In this document: one piece after another, positions 13,633-21,087 of the stretch
Layout of the letters: every line of letters starts with the position of its first letter
Position numbering within the stretch: the first letter of the stretch is position 1
Origin: a virus
Strand: one strand, 5' to 3'
Virus record (IMG/VR): IMGVR_UViG_3300035193_000039
Span: 1-43,122 of that record
DNA length: 43,122 nt
Made by a program: the position numbers and the translations under genes
Notes under the pieces: generated by a model
Seen by the model: the letters and a program-made list of their open reading frames with translations, nothing else
Database searches by the model: none
What the model was told of the DNA's origin: nothing

Positions 13633-13800
13633 TTATTTGCCATAATACATTTTCCTTACCTTTTCCCTGTCTTTTTCGCTGCTCTCGTGGACTGCCCTGT
13701 GTTCAGGAAAGTAATGAAGGTATTTCTTTTTGGGCGGCCTTTGTTTCTTTGCCTTTCTCCTGCCAGCTTTCACTTTTTCTGTTTCTTCAGGTGTGTACAT
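13633..13800 (-). CDS. Small very basic protein (55 aa)
   Basis: I start at the ATG at 13800, 2 bp after the exonuclease stop, rather than at an upstream ATG inside that gene. The sequence is KA/RK-rich (VKAGRRKAKKQRPPKKKYLH) and may bind nucleic acid. It probably belongs to the recombination operon. Confidence 0.55.
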   Translation of the reverse strand: MYTPEETEKVKAGRRKAKKQRPPKKKYLHYFPEHRAVHESSEKDREKVRKMYYGK

Positions 13801-13802
13801 AA

Positions 13803-14582
13803 TCAAATATTTATATATCCCCCGTTCCAAAATTCGTATGACGAATCCCACAAATCCTGTTCGGCACATTCGACAAACTTATCGATTGCCATCTGGAATT
13901 TGCCAAAACCTTCCGATAATGTGCCTGGCGTCAGCTTTATAAGGGTGATATTGCACCCTTTGTCTATGAACGGGATGTAATATTTGTGCCTTCCGGTAGC
14001 ATATTCATACAAGCCTGCCTGCATGTCGTAATGTTTGTCCCTGATGTCCCATTTTATCCGCTTCAGTTTCGCGTCGGCCACCTTTTTTAGATCTATCATT
14101 GTATTATCCGACATGCCGTCTATTTTCATATTGATCAAAAACCCCTCATATTCGATTTGAACAAATTTTTCACGTTCGGTCAACGATTCCATAAGGGGCT
14201 TTGTCGACCTGTTTCTATATAGTGCCTCTTTCATTGACATATAAGCATTGAAATCGTCCAGGCTTATCATTTCCTTGCCTTCGTTTTTTTCTATCTGCTC
14301 GGCTTTCCATTCTTTGTACAGCTTTGTCGCCCTCGGGCTCCCGCCCCCTATTTCTTTTACCTTTTCGCTATCGTCAAGGAACCAATGCTTTTCAATAAAT
14401 TTTTCGGGCTCGAGTACGGCCATATGAAAACGCTGGCCGTCGATCATCGCGTCCGTAATTTCAGGCTCCGTAACATGCTTTTTAAAATGTCTGGGAGATT
14501 CAAGAAACTGCCTTAATGAAGAATAACTCAAAGCCTTTTCCCCCGACATTATTTTTTCTATTGTTGTTTCAAAATTTTCCAT
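13803..14582 (-). CDS. RecE/DUF3799-like PD-(D/E)XK exonuclease (259 aa)
   Basis: The opening YSSLRQFLESPRHFKKHV (residues 20-37) and DGQRFHMAVLEPEKF are hallmarks of RecE-C/DUF3799 nucleases. The catalytic set reads H53, E59, D155 (KIDGM), D164-L-K166 and Q188/Y192 (QAGLY). It would resect dsDNA ends 5' to 3', handing a 3' ssDNA tail to the annealing protein encoded just upstream. Length fits the family. A 37-residue ORF bridges the two genes by overlaps. Confidence 0.85.
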   Translation of the reverse strand: MENFETTIEKIMSGEKALSYSSLRQFLESPRHFKKHVTEPEITDAMIDGQRFHMAVLEPEKFIEKHWFLDDSEKVKEIGGGSPRATKLYKEWKAEQIEKNEGKEMISLDDFNAYMSMKEALYRNRSTKPLMESLTEREKFVQIEYEGFLINMKIDGMSDNTMIDLKKVADAKLKRIKWDIRDKHYDMQAGLYEYATGRHKYYIPFIDKGCNITLIKLTPGTLSEGFGKFQMAIDKFVECAEQDLWDSSYEFWNGGYINI

Positions 14583-14682
14583 TTTCCAATAACCTTAGTT
14601 TGTATTCATGATTTTCTCTTTTTTCTTCGATAAACCGCTCGTATATGCGCTGCTCATAGAATTGTTGCCTTGATCTTTTCAT
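14569..14682 (-). CDS. Bridging small ORF between annealase and exonuclease (37 aa)
   Basis: ATG at 14682 overlaps the annealase TGA (ATGA), and its 3' end overlaps the exonuclease start by 14 bp. It is a single charged helix (QQFYEQRIYERFIEEKRENH). The double coupling argues for real translation. Function unknown. Confidence 0.5.
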   Translation of the reverse strand: MKRSRQQFYEQRIYERFIEEKRENHEYKLRLLENGKF

Positions 14683-15311
14683 CCTTCAATATATTTTTTA
14701 TGGTTCCGAAGTTTTTCTATCTGTTCTTTAGAAGGGACAACCCTTTTGTCATCTACATATACAGACCCTTTGTATATCTTTCCGTTCCACTTTTCTTCCA
14801 CTTCTTTGACGGTAAGTTCTCTGGCCTCGAAATTGTCCTGTTTGTTGCTTGCTTGCTGCCGTTGGTTGTTGTATTTTGAATCGGGGTTCCCGCCGTCCAT
14901 CTTGCCCATATAGACATCTGCCCCCATACCTAAAAATTTCATGGCAAACCCCAACGCATCCGTAACGGATTTTTTGAAAGCATCGTCATCCGAATACATG
15001 CCGTTTTTTTCTTTAATAACAATAATAGTTCCGCCAGTCCCTGGGATCGGATCGCTCCATTTGTCTTCATGCTTAACATAAAGATCGATATTGACAAATG
15101 CAAACATTTGCCCGTTGTCCCCTGGCTCTGTCCATTGCTTTGTAATTACATATTTCCAACCGATACCGCATATACCGAATTGTTCCGTCATGGCCTGTAT
15201 GCGCCATTGTGGGGAAATATCCGTCTTTCCTTTAAGCCGACCGGCATTGATCGATTTCAGTGCTTCTTTAGGAGGGGTTTTTAATTTGTCGTAAATAGAT
15301 TTGTTTTCCAT
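14679..15311 (-). CDS. Rad52-like single-strand annealing protein, Sak3/DUF1071-like (210 aa)
   Basis: Conserved-looking features are PQWRIQAMTEQFGICGIGWK, a strand GGTIIVIKEKNGMYSDDDAF, and the helix KKSVTDALGFAMKFLGMGAD (about residues 116-135). The last is the AVTDALKRA...LG pattern of Rad52-type phage annealases. The C-terminal third is linker plus a short helix pair. It coats ssDNA and anneals homologous strands. Adjacency to the RecE-like nuclease makes a two-component recombinase. The exact subfamily is uncertain. Confidence 0.65.
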   Translation of the reverse strand: MENKSIYDKLKTPPKEALKSINAGRLKGKTDISPQWRIQAMTEQFGICGIGWKYVITKQWTEPGDNGQMFAFVNIDLYVKHEDKWSDPIPGTGGTIIVIKEKNGMYSDDDAFKKSVTDALGFAMKFLGMGADVYMGKMDGGNPDSKYNNQRQQASNKQDNFEARELTVKEVEEKWNGKIYKGSVYVDDKRVVPSKEQIEKLRNHKKYIEG

Positions 15312-15339
15312 GATCTGATGTTTTTGTTGTTTTGTTATT

Positions 15340-15370
15340 TGAAATTAATAATAATTATCAACAATACAAA
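15340..15370 (-). promoter_or_regulatory. Candidate Bacteroidota-type promoter for recombination operon
   Basis: Minus strand TTTG (15370-15367), a 19-base spacer, then TAATTTCA (15347-15340) matches TTTG-N19-TAnnTTTG with two mismatches in the last two positions. It lies 28 nt before the annealase start. It is a reasonable but untested promoter. Confidence 0.4.
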
Positions 15371-15410
15371 CTTTTTATTAACTTTTTTAATTTAAATTGG
15401 TAATTCTATC

Positions 15411-15530
15411 TTATTGATATATGTGATATACATTTTTATCAAAATTAGAAAGAAAATATTCGGCATAATGTAAGTATACATTAATTGTCCTTTCTGCATA
15501 TCCTTTACACTTAATATTATCTGTTTTCAT
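15411..15530 (-). CDS. Integrase SAM-like N-terminal fragment (39 aa)
   Basis: CKGYAERTINVYLHYAEYFL resembles the N-terminal SAM-like (core-binding) domain of XerC/XerD-type tyrosine recombinases (kGYsexTixxYlxxlxxFl). The frame stops at 39 residues and no catalytic domain follows anywhere in the genome. It may be a remnant of a lost integrase or a mini-protein. The rest of the gap (15312-15410) contains only the candidate promoter. Confidence 0.45.
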   Translation of the reverse strand: MKTDNIKCKGYAERTINVYLHYAEYFLSNFDKNVYHIYQ

Positions 15531-15569
15531 TTTTAAATATTTAAAATTTTCCTTCGCCTATTTTGGAGG

Positions 15570-15926
15570 TTACATAAACTCGGAATAATTCAAAATGTCA
15601 GGCCATTTTTCGACATCGATTCCAAAGTCAGGCTTCGCCTCGTCAAACGACCAATCAAGCCATGGATATCTTGTTTCTTCACCGTCAAGATAGATCGAAG
15701 GGCAACATAGCTCTACATCGTTTTCTTTTATCTTATAATCTATGTAAAAATTATGCCCATAAACTTCGCATTCATATTCTCCCGAATCACCTGGAGACAG
15801 GCCGTCAAGAAAATGATAAAGTTTTTTGCATATTTCATAATAGATAAACCCTTTGCCTGTCATTGTATCAAACGATTTTTCAGGGCTTTCCTGATCAAGT
15901 GCTTTTTTTAGATCCAATTTCTTCAT
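15570..15926 (-). CDS. Acidic protein (118 aa)
   Basis: Acidic, with aromatic strands (GHNFYIDYKIKENDVELCCP) and the motif YPWLDWSFDEAKPDFGID. Its ATG overlaps the upstream gene's stop (TAATG). A DNA-mimic or inhibitor role is conceivable given the acidity, but this is speculation. No family recognised. Confidence 0.5.
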   Translation of the reverse strand: MKKLDLKKALDQESPEKSFDTMTGKGFIYYEICKKLYHFLDGLSPGDSGEYECEVYGHNFYIDYKIKENDVELCCPSIYLDGEETRYPWLDWSFDEAKPDFGIDVEKWPDILNYSEFM

Positions 15927-16093
15927 TATTTTATTTCGTTATGTATTTTCATCGATATAACTTCTTCACCGCATATCCTGCATCTCCATTTTGTCATGAA
16001 CGGATATCCGTCTGGAGTTTTTATCGTTTCCCCGATCTTTTTGTATTGGCATATTCCGAACCAATTATGCAGCCATCTTTCTAGTTTTTCCAT
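15926..16093 (-). CDS. Small zinc-knuckle protein (55 aa)
   Basis: The C-terminal half reads MTKWRCRICGEEVISMKIHN, a CxxC with following histidine that could bind zinc. It overlaps the upstream gene by 13 bp and the downstream start as TAATG, placing it firmly in an operon. Confidence 0.55.
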   Translation of the reverse strand: MEKLERWLHNWFGICQYKKIGETIKTPDGYPFMTKWRCRICGEEVISMKIHNEIK

Positions 16094-16503
16094 ATCCTGT
16101 CTTTTTTTATCGGTAATTCCTTTTTTGCAAGTATGGAATATAAAATCTGTAGTTCGTGTACATAATCAAGTTCAACATGGCTGAATTCAGACAGGGCAAA
16201 CACTATCTTCTCCCCCCTCCTTAAAAACCTGTACCTTACTCCGTCATGTTCAGGTGACATGAACCCTCCATACACACCGTCCTTTGATCTGATAAAACCC
16301 AATTTATACAGCCAACTCACATTCAATGGCATCGGCCTGAACATATCACCTATCACATCTTCGTCCAAAACAGCACCGTCACACCTGTAATTCAGTTCCA
16401 TTAAATCTAACAGTCCCAATATTACTGGTGTCCCAAATTTTACCGATCTGTATATACAGCCTATCCTAAGTTCGTTTTGTTTCATTATTTGTTGCGGATT
16501 CAT
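16081..16503 (-). CDS. Conserved Bacteroidota phage protein (140 aa)
   Basis: The pattern NELRIGCIYRS at the start, PLNVSWLYKLGF in the middle and VHELQILYSILAKKELPI at the end corresponds to a hypothetical family frequent in Bacteroides and flavobacterial phages (NELRIGN...EWLxxFGF...VHxLQNLYFALTGEEL). No function is established. It is likely cytoplasmic. Confidence 0.7.
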   Translation of the reverse strand: MNPQQIMKQNELRIGCIYRSVKFGTPVILGLLDLMELNYRCDGAVLDEDVIGDMFRPMPLNVSWLYKLGFIRSKDGVYGGFMSPEHDGVRYRFLRRGEKIVFALSEFSHVELDYVHELQILYSILAKKELPIKKDRIWKN

Positions 16504-16507
16504 CTAT

Positions 16508-16687
16508 TCAGTTTGAACAAGTCAATATATATATCATTTTTTTGCTCGTAGGCATTTCGCCAAAAATACCGTCATAGTAAGTTCCGTACTGTTTTATTGC
16601 CAACCTCTCTGAAAGGTTTTTGTCTGTTGTTACCGATTCATTTTTGGGCGGCCTTAAGATTGACAGCAGTTTTTTCAGTTTTTTCAT
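16508..16687 (-). CDS. Small hypothetical protein (59 aa)
   Basis: ATG at 16687 overlaps the previous gene's TGA (ATGA). The N-terminus is basic (MKKLKKLLSILRPPK) and the C-terminus hydrophobic (KKMIYILTCSN). No domain seen. Confidence 0.5.
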   Translation of the reverse strand: MKKLKKLLSILRPPKNESVTTDKNLSERLAIKQYGTYYDGIFGEMPTSKKMIYILTCSN

Positions 16688-16899
16688 AGCTCTATTTCAC
16701 ATTTCAGTCTTTTATCGTAATCTGCAACCAGTTTTTTATGTTCATCGTTATCCCTTATTTCGTAACCTGTCAGCAATATATATTCCTGTTCGATCCTGTC
16801 TATTGCCTCCTGCTTAAGCCTTATATGGTTTATGTAATTTGAATACATCAAATTTGCATGCCTTTTTATTAAATCTTTGATCTTTTTTTCCGTTTCCAT
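16684..16899 (-). CDS. Helical protein (71 aa)
   Basis: Mostly charged helix (IKDLIKRHANLMYSNYINHI), coiled-coil-like. It starts 4 bp after the Cro/CI-like gene's stop, so the two are co-transcribed. Function unknown. Confidence 0.5.
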   Translation of the reverse strand: METEKKIKDLIKRHANLMYSNYINHIRLKQEAIDRIEQEYILLTGYEIRDNDEHKKLVADYDKRLKCEIEL

Positions 16900-16903
16900 G
16901 ATA

Positions 16904-17077
16904 TTATAGTTTTATTTCAAGTATTTCAAATATCCTGTCCAGGTTTTTCTTTCTCAACCCTTGTTTTCCCTGTTCGAATTGGTTGATTGATTTCACGTTG
17001 ATGCCGACCAATTCTGCAAGCATTTTTTGCGACATTTCTCTTGCTCGCCTTGCTTTTCTTATCGTTTCGTGTAACAT
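16904..17077 (-). CDS. Cro/CI-type HTH regulator (57 aa)
   Basis: I start at the ATG at 17077, because an earlier one would overlap the upstream gene. IRKARRAREMSQKMLAELVG followed by INVKSINQFEQGKQGLRK is a complete HTH_3 domain: helix two MSQKMLAELVG, recognition helix VKSINQFEQG. There is no C-terminal oligomerisation or cleavage domain, so it is Cro-like. It could govern the early promoters 0.5-1.1 kb upstream. Confidence 0.75.
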   Translation of the reverse strand: MLHETIRKARRAREMSQKMLAELVGINVKSINQFEQGKQGLRKKNLDRIFEILEIKL

Positions 17078-17078
17078 A

Positions 17079-17282
17079 TTAATTGATTTTCTCTGTTTCA
17101 ATTTGTATGGCAAGTGTTTTGCTTTTATTTTTTAAAAATTCATTTAATTCCATTTTGGTATCAAAATTTTTTTCAGAGGTATAACTTCCATCTAAATTTT
17201 TTTTAAATCCTGTACCTAATTGAAGGGCTTGCAAATCATCTAATTGATAGACTGTTTTTGCCGTTGCTGTTAATTTTATCAT
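17079..17282 (-). CDS. Small protein (67 aa)
   Basis: Beta-rich with SYTSEKNFDTKMELNEFL and a lysine-rich end. It ends 1 bp before the regulator's start, so the two are coupled. No family recognised. Confidence 0.5.
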   Translation of the reverse strand: MIKLTATAKTVYQLDDLQALQLGTGFKKNLDGSYTSEKNFDTKMELNEFLKNKSKTLAIQIETEKIN

Positions 17283-17297
17283 AGTTTTAATTTTATA

Positions 17298-17555
17298 TTA
17301 TCTCATTGAGCTTGGCCTTTGGTTCATCCTGCTTCTTTCCTGCATATTTTCAAATTTTTTATCCGATCTTAAATTGTCAATGTCGGGTGTCCATTCAATT
17401 TCAATTTCTGAAACCTCATTCAATATGTCAGCTTGCCTTATACTCATTTCTCCACGATCTAAAATTGTGTTTGCCACTTTTGACTGAAAATTATTCAAAG
17501 AAGCTATCCTTTTTACTTCTTTTATTTGGTCTGTTGGTAAATTCTGTGTTTTCAT
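17298..17555 (-). CDS. Early gene product (85 aa)
   Basis: The first gene behind promoter P2. It is helical and charged (LNNFQSKVANTILDRGEMSI), with an Arg/Met-rich tail. As a first early gene it might be a host-takeover factor, but no domain is recognised. Confidence 0.55.
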   Translation of the reverse strand: MKTQNLPTDQIKEVKRIASLNNFQSKVANTILDRGEMSIRQADILNEVSEIEIEWTPDIDNLRSDKKFENMQERSRMNQRPSSMR

Positions 17556-17591
17556 CTTGCTTAATTTTTGTTTGTTTATTTAATTATACGT

Positions 17592-17622
17592 TAAAGGTAA
17601 TATATAGTTACATATAAATCAA
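17592..17622 (-). promoter_or_regulatory. Promoter P2
   Basis: TTG (17622-17620), 20-base spacer, TACCTTTA (17599-17592), followed by ACGTATAATTAAATAAACAA. Box, spacing and downstream leader closely match promoter P1 at 18194-18224, and fit the Bacteroidota TTG-N19/20-TAnnTTTG type. It drives the 17555 gene, 36 nt downstream. Confidence 0.65.
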
Positions 17623-17664
17623 GCAAAAGTGATTTATATCACCTTTTTTTATAGTTTTAATTTT

Positions 17665-17862
17665 TTATTTAAAAGCCATCAATGTAGTGCCAAGTGATTT
17701 ACCATTTCTTTCCCATGATGCTGAAAGTTCTAAGTTATACTTTCCATCTGACGGCAAATTATTAAATATTTTTGTTGCTTCTTTTTTTCTTCCTTTATAC
17801 ACTGTTTCTGTTTTGCCTCCTAAAAATGGAGTTTTACTGACCTTGTACATTAATTTTTTCAT
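17665..17862 (-). CDS. Small basic beta-rich protein (65 aa)
   Basis: Basic protein (TPFLGGKTETVYKGRKKEAT) with a final strand pair (YNLELSASWERNGKSLGTTL). It starts 6 bp after the upstream gene. Early-expressed from P1. Unknown family. Confidence 0.5.
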   Translation of the reverse strand: MKKLMYKVSKTPFLGGKTETVYKGRKKEATKIFNNLPSDGKYNLELSASWERNGKSLGTTLMAFK

Positions 17863-17868
17863 GACTTT

Positions 17869-18159
17869 TTATCTATTAATTGATTCTATTTCTTTTTCTA
17901 CCCATGCGTCAATCATGTGGTTGATTTTAATTGCTTCAAAAACCATACACCATACTTGTTTTTCTGAACTGTTATTGTATTTTAAATATTTTAATGCAAT
18001 ATCAGCCACAAAAGTAGTTGAACAGTCCCTTAAAAATTCTGCTATCGTTTCAGCAACTTCACCAGAGTTTCCGTTAGCTGTCAAATAAAGTTCGTTGAAA
18101 ATGTTTTTTTTATTTTCTTCTTTTAAAAATTCTGCTGTTATTTCGTAAGTGCTTTTCAT
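17869..18159 (-). CDS. First early gene product (96 aa)
   Basis: Helical, no cysteine cluster, with VWCMVFEAIKINHMIDAWVE near the end. It is the first gene behind P1 and so probably the earliest expressed. No domain recognised. Confidence 0.55.
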   Translation of the reverse strand: MKSTYEITAEFLKEENKKNIFNELYLTANGNSGEVAETIAEFLRDCSTTFVADIALKYLKYNNSSEKQVWCMVFEAIKINHMIDAWVEKEIESINR

Positions 18160-18193
18160 GATGCTTATTTTGTTTGTTTATTTAAATATACGT

Positions 18194-18224
18194 TAAAGAT
18201 AATACTATGTTACGTTTTATGCAA
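18194..18224 (-). promoter_or_regulatory. Promoter P1
   Basis: TTG (18224-18222), 20-base spacer, TATCTTTA (18201-18194), then ACGTATATTTAAATAAACAA. It is nearly identical in layout to P2. Located right after the late-module terminator and 34 nt before the first early gene. Confidence 0.7.
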
Positions 18225-18265
18225 GTTTTTTAACATTTATTTTGTTATTTATAAAGGTTCTAAAC

Positions 18266-18290
18266 AAAAAAACCCCCGATCTCTCGGGGG
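18266..18290 (-). terminator. Rho-independent terminator of the late module
   Basis: On the minus strand CCCCCGA, loop GAGA, TCGGGGG, then seven T: a perfect 7-bp GC-rich hairpin with U-tract. It lies 32 bp after the last late gene and before P1, separating late and early transcription. Confidence 0.95.
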
Positions 18291-18322
18291 CTAAACTAAC
18301 TAAAACTACAAATCATGAAAAC

Positions 18323-18562
18323 CTACTCTTTTTTTGTTTCCGGAAGTGCGGCCATGATACCGTCAACTATTTCATATATATATGGCAGCACATCAGGCCA
18401 TTTTTCGTTTATGATGGGCTTCAACCTTTCCAATCCTTGGTTGTCTGCCAACCTTATGGCGGGGCCGTCCAGACTTTCCGCAAACCTATTACTGAACTCT
18501 TTTAGGTCATCGATTTTCTGTTCTTGTTCGGGCGTTAAGAACCCTTTTCTTGTGTCTTCCAT
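18323..18562 (-). CDS. Last late-operon protein (79 aa)
   Basis: DTRKGFLTPEQEQKIDDLKE and GPAIRLADNQGLERLKP, ending YIYEIVDGIMAAL, form a pattern I associate with small proteins adjacent to lysis genes in Bacteroidota phages. Soluble, helical. Function unknown; it may regulate lysis or be a virion component. Confidence 0.65.
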   Translation of the reverse strand: MEDTRKGFLTPEQEQKIDDLKEFSNRFAESLDGPAIRLADNQGLERLKPIINEKWPDVLPYIYEIVDGIMAALPETKKE

Positions 18563-18583
18563 GATTTTTGATTTAAATTGTTA

Positions 18584-18799
18584 TTATTCACTTGCAAACC
18601 TGCTGAGAAGTTTGCCTATTTTTCCCAAACCTAAAGCGATAACGCCTACCCACGGATTTGTCAATGCCCCTATTGCCCCTACAACAATCCCTATATCCTG
18701 AATCGTTTCACCTATCAATTTCCACTTTTTCGGGGTAGGTTTTTTGTAGCTGTCCTTTGCTTTTTTTGCAAATTCCTTTGTTTTTGTTATAGCTTTCAT
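18584..18799 (-). CDS. Small holin-like membrane protein (71 aa)
   Basis: A basic N-terminus (KPTPKKWKLIGE) leads into a hydrophobic, glycine-rich stretch (VVGAIGALTNPWVGVIALGL) that spans the membrane once or as a hairpin. Size, position after the endolysin and composition fit a holin of Bacteroidota phages. Lysis role is inferred. Confidence 0.55.
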   Translation of the reverse strand: MKAITKTKEFAKKAKDSYKKPTPKKWKLIGETIQDIGIVVGAIGALTNPWVGVIALGLGKIGKLLSRFASE

Positions 18800-18825
18800 G
18801 ACTGCAAGTTACGAATTAATTGTTT

Positions 18826-19311
18826 CTAAATCAATATCCTTTCGTTGATAAGTACAAAATAGATCATATACTCAAGTATTTCCTCAACCCACCATGTATG
18901 GTTCCTGATTTTGCCCAAAACCAAAATCAAAATCGTCATAAATACAGGGACAATTATCCCTAAATACCTCAAATCGAACATCAATATCCAAATAACAGAA
19001 ACGGCAACAGAAACCCAAACCGCCCCAACATGGATCCAATCCTCGGCTTTTTTGTTCCTGATATTTTCATTGTAGCCGGTTATAGTCGAGATCATGAAAA
19101 GCACGCCACAGGCTATTCCTGTCATTAGATCGTAGCCTACGTATGCCCATGGGACGGTAAGCCCTATTATATAAGTAAAAAAAAGTTTTGGGTAATACTT
19201 TGCGCTGTGGCTGTGCGACCTTATTATACCTTTGTTCTTTGCCACTATCCCGTAAAGATAGAACCGTGTCCAAAGAAAACCTATTGTAAGTATTATAATA
19301 TTGTCCATCAT
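18826..19311 (-). CDS. Polytopic membrane protein (161 aa)
   Basis: I start at the ATG overlapping the upstream stop (ATGA). Four to five hydrophobic segments (about residues 3-20, 47-65, 70-85, 97-115, 119-137) make it an integral inner-membrane protein. It sits in the lysis cassette; a holin or membrane-remodelling role is possible. No family recognised. Confidence 0.55.
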   Translation of the reverse strand: MMDNIIILTIGFLWTRFYLYGIVAKNKGIIRSHSHSAKYYPKLFFTYIIGLTVPWAYVGYDLMTGIACGVLFMISTITGYNENIRNKKAEDWIHVGAVWVSVAVSVIWILMFDLRYLGIIVPVFMTILILVLGKIRNHTWWVEEILEYMIYFVLINERILI

Positions 19312-19649
19312 ATTGTTAAATATAAAATTATACATCCGATCCAATCCATCAATGCCGCAAATTTCATCCATGGCTTGCCTGTCAGCTTGTAATTTAAAGG
19401 GTTGTCTACCTTCATGATAAAATTGAGGTAATAATCGTATGTAGCGAAATATAAACAGGCCGCCGAAGCTATTATCAACAATCTTTTAACAATTTCGGGC
19501 TCGTTGATCAAAACAAAACTTAAAGCCAATACCGACAACCATGTCAATTTAGGCCAATGCTTGCTTTCGCCCCTTTTGATCAGTTCTTTTTCCCACAGAC
19601 CTAGAAAGGCGAATATTGCTATTATCGGTATTTGATAGATTATTATCAT
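19308..19649 (-). CDS. Polytopic membrane protein (113 aa)
   Basis: Three to four hydrophobic spans (IIIYQIPIIAIFAFLGLW, then around 36-52, 57-72 and 98-113). It overlaps the endolysin gene and the next gene as ATGA, so it belongs to the lysis cassette. A holin candidate. Confidence 0.55.
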   Translation of the reverse strand: MIIIYQIPIIAIFAFLGLWEKELIKRGESKHWPKLTWLSVLALSFVLINEPEIVKRLLIIASAACLYFATYDYYLNFIMKVDNPLNYKLTGKPWMKFAALMDWIGCIILYLTI

Positions 19650-20083
19650 AACAGTTCAGTTTTTATCTGAAAATGCATCCCATCTTTCCTCCTGAAATTA
19701 CCTCCCCAGTCAAACCACTGATCGAAACAAGCAACCAATTGCGGTGACATCTCCGGTTCCTTGCCAAGTTTGTTCCGTTTTGCGTTAATATCAAAAGCGC
19801 ATCCCCAGGAATGTGTAGACCATATATCATTATACCCCCTTATCGGCCTTACATTGTAACAGCCGTCATAGGTCTTAATCTGTTTTTGCAAACCCCTGAA
19901 AACCACAAGCTCCAATGCCTTGACAAAATACAGGAAAAATATATCGTTGCAATATATCTTTTTCGGTAGGCAAGGTATCTCTTTTCTTATATGTTCGGGA
20001 ACCGTGTTCACCGACATCATCCGATAAGCCGCTTTTTCACGTGGATCACCGTATTTTTTATATAAAAATTCGCTTGTTGTCAT
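19646..20083 (-). CDS. Endolysin, M15-family L,D-type peptidase (145 aa)
   Basis: CYNVRPIRG followed by STHSWGCAFDIN (residues 89-100) gives zinc ligands H91 and D98; DGMHFQI (residues 134-140) supplies H137 as the third ligand. This is the VanY/M15C layout of phage L-alanyl-D-glutamate peptidases, which cut the peptidoglycan stem peptide. Single catalytic domain, no wall-binding domain, no signal peptide, so release depends on a holin. Confidence 0.9.
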   Translation of the reverse strand: MTTSEFLYKKYGDPREKAAYRMMSVNTVPEHIRKEIPCLPKKIYCNDIFFLYFVKALELVVFRGLQKQIKTYDGCYNVRPIRGYNDIWSTHSWGCAFDINAKRNKLGKEPEMSPQLVACFDQWFDWGGNFRRKDGMHFQIKTELL

Positions 20084-20084
20084 A

Positions 20085-20390
20085 TCAATTCGCTATTTTT
20101 TCGTTCAATTTCCAAAGGACATCATATATCTTGCCGTTGTCCTCTTTTATTTCTTTTGAAAGTTTTTCGAAATCTTCTTTTACCTCCTTTTTGAAAATGC
20201 CTACATCTTTATGATAGTTCTCAAATTGAACTTCGTTCATCCTTTCATGTCTGCGAAACTCTTTTTCTATTTCTTTTATTTTCATATCGACATATGTTTT
20301 ATGTTCTGCTATATCAATCCTGAATTTTATAAATACCGTAAGAATTGTAACAAGCAAACCTGCCGAGGTCAAGATTTCGATAAGTTCCAT
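20085..20390 (-). CDS. Membrane-anchored coiled-coil protein (101 aa)
   Basis: One N-terminal membrane span (about residues 5-22, ILTSAGLLVTILTVFI) followed by a long charged coiled coil (IKEIEKEFRRHERMNEVQFE). This resembles XhlA-type holin partners or an inner-membrane spanin. It lies 1 bp upstream of the endolysin, so lysis is the likely process. Confidence 0.6.
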   Translation of the reverse strand: MELIEILTSAGLLVTILTVFIKFRIDIAEHKTYVDMKIKEIEKEFRRHERMNEVQFENYHKDVGIFKKEVKEDFEKLSKEIKEDNGKIYDVLWKLNEKIAN

Positions 20391-20418
20391 ATCCTTTCAT
20401 GATTTTATATTATCGCTT

Positions 20419-20511
20419 TTAAAAATTCAATTTTTTCGTTCCTAAATATCCGGCTAACCAAATGGCCAAAGCTGTCATTATTATTATTGCTATGTCAAAT
20501 AAAATCCTCAT
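20419..20511 (-). CDS. Single-span 30-aa membrane peptide
   Basis: MRILFDIAIIIMTALAIWLA then GYLGTKKLNF: one membrane helix with a basic end. It overlaps the upstream gene by 17 bp. Such peptides act as holins, antiholins or Rz-type accessory elements in some phages. Small size makes the call tentative. Confidence 0.45.
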   Translation of the reverse strand: MRILFDIAIIIMTALAIWLAGYLGTKKLNF

Positions 20512-20689
20512 TTTCTTTTTCTGCTTCTACCATGTAAAATGGTGTGATGCGGCAAAATTTATTTTTTTGCTTGTTCGAATACATATCAAGGCGCAAATCC
20601 AACTGTTGGCGTATGACGTTTAGTTTTTCAACATCGTTGTTTTTGATGCATTTACTCATGTGCCTTATATATGCCTCGTCAAAATTCAT
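20495..20689 (-). CDS. Hypothetical protein (64 aa)
   Basis: Helical, soluble (MSKCIKNNDVEKLNVIRQQL). It overlaps the lipoprotein gene as ATGA. No domain recognised. Confidence 0.5.
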   Translation of the reverse strand: MNFDEAYIRHMSKCIKNNDVEKLNVIRQQLDLRLDMYSNKQKNKFCRITPFYMVEAEKENEDFI

Positions 20690-21087
20690 CTGTCAAAATT
20701 AAAATTAAGCTGCCCTTTTATCCATCCGTCCTTATTCCTTACCATGCAGTTCATAGAATCATCTACATAGAGCAACCGCATATAAGTAGAATCTGCCAAT
20801 GTTATTTCAGCTTCGGCCAAGCCGTTTTCGCTTCTAGCCCTGAAAGTAAAATCCGCAAAACTGTTTTCCCAATACGCGGTGTCAACATTTAGCTTCATAT
20901 CCAATATTACGGAAATCATCGCATTGAAATTGCTGTCAATCCTGACAATAGAATCTCTCAGGTTTTTGTTTTCTACCATCATCGAATCGCCCCAAGACTT
21001 TGAATAATACTCTAATGTGTCGGGCTGTCCGAAAAGCGAACATCCGTAAAACATTGTCAATATCGTTATGTAGGTCAGCTTTTTCAT
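20686..21087 (-). CDS. Lipoprotein in late operon (133 aa)
   Basis: A signal peptide with lipobox-like MFYGC (Cys about residue 16) predicts lipidation. The mature part has helical heptads (NLRDSIVRIDSNFNAMISVI) then strands. Position between adhesins and lysis genes fits an outer-membrane spanin or a virion/envelope lipoprotein. Neither is proven. Confidence 0.55.
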   Translation of the reverse strand: MKKLTYITILTMFYGCSLFGQPDTLEYYSKSWGDSMMVENKNLRDSIVRIDSNFNAMISVILDMKLNVDTAYWENSFADFTFRARSENGLAEAEITLADSTYMRLLYVDDSMNCMVRNKDGWIKGQLNFNFDR

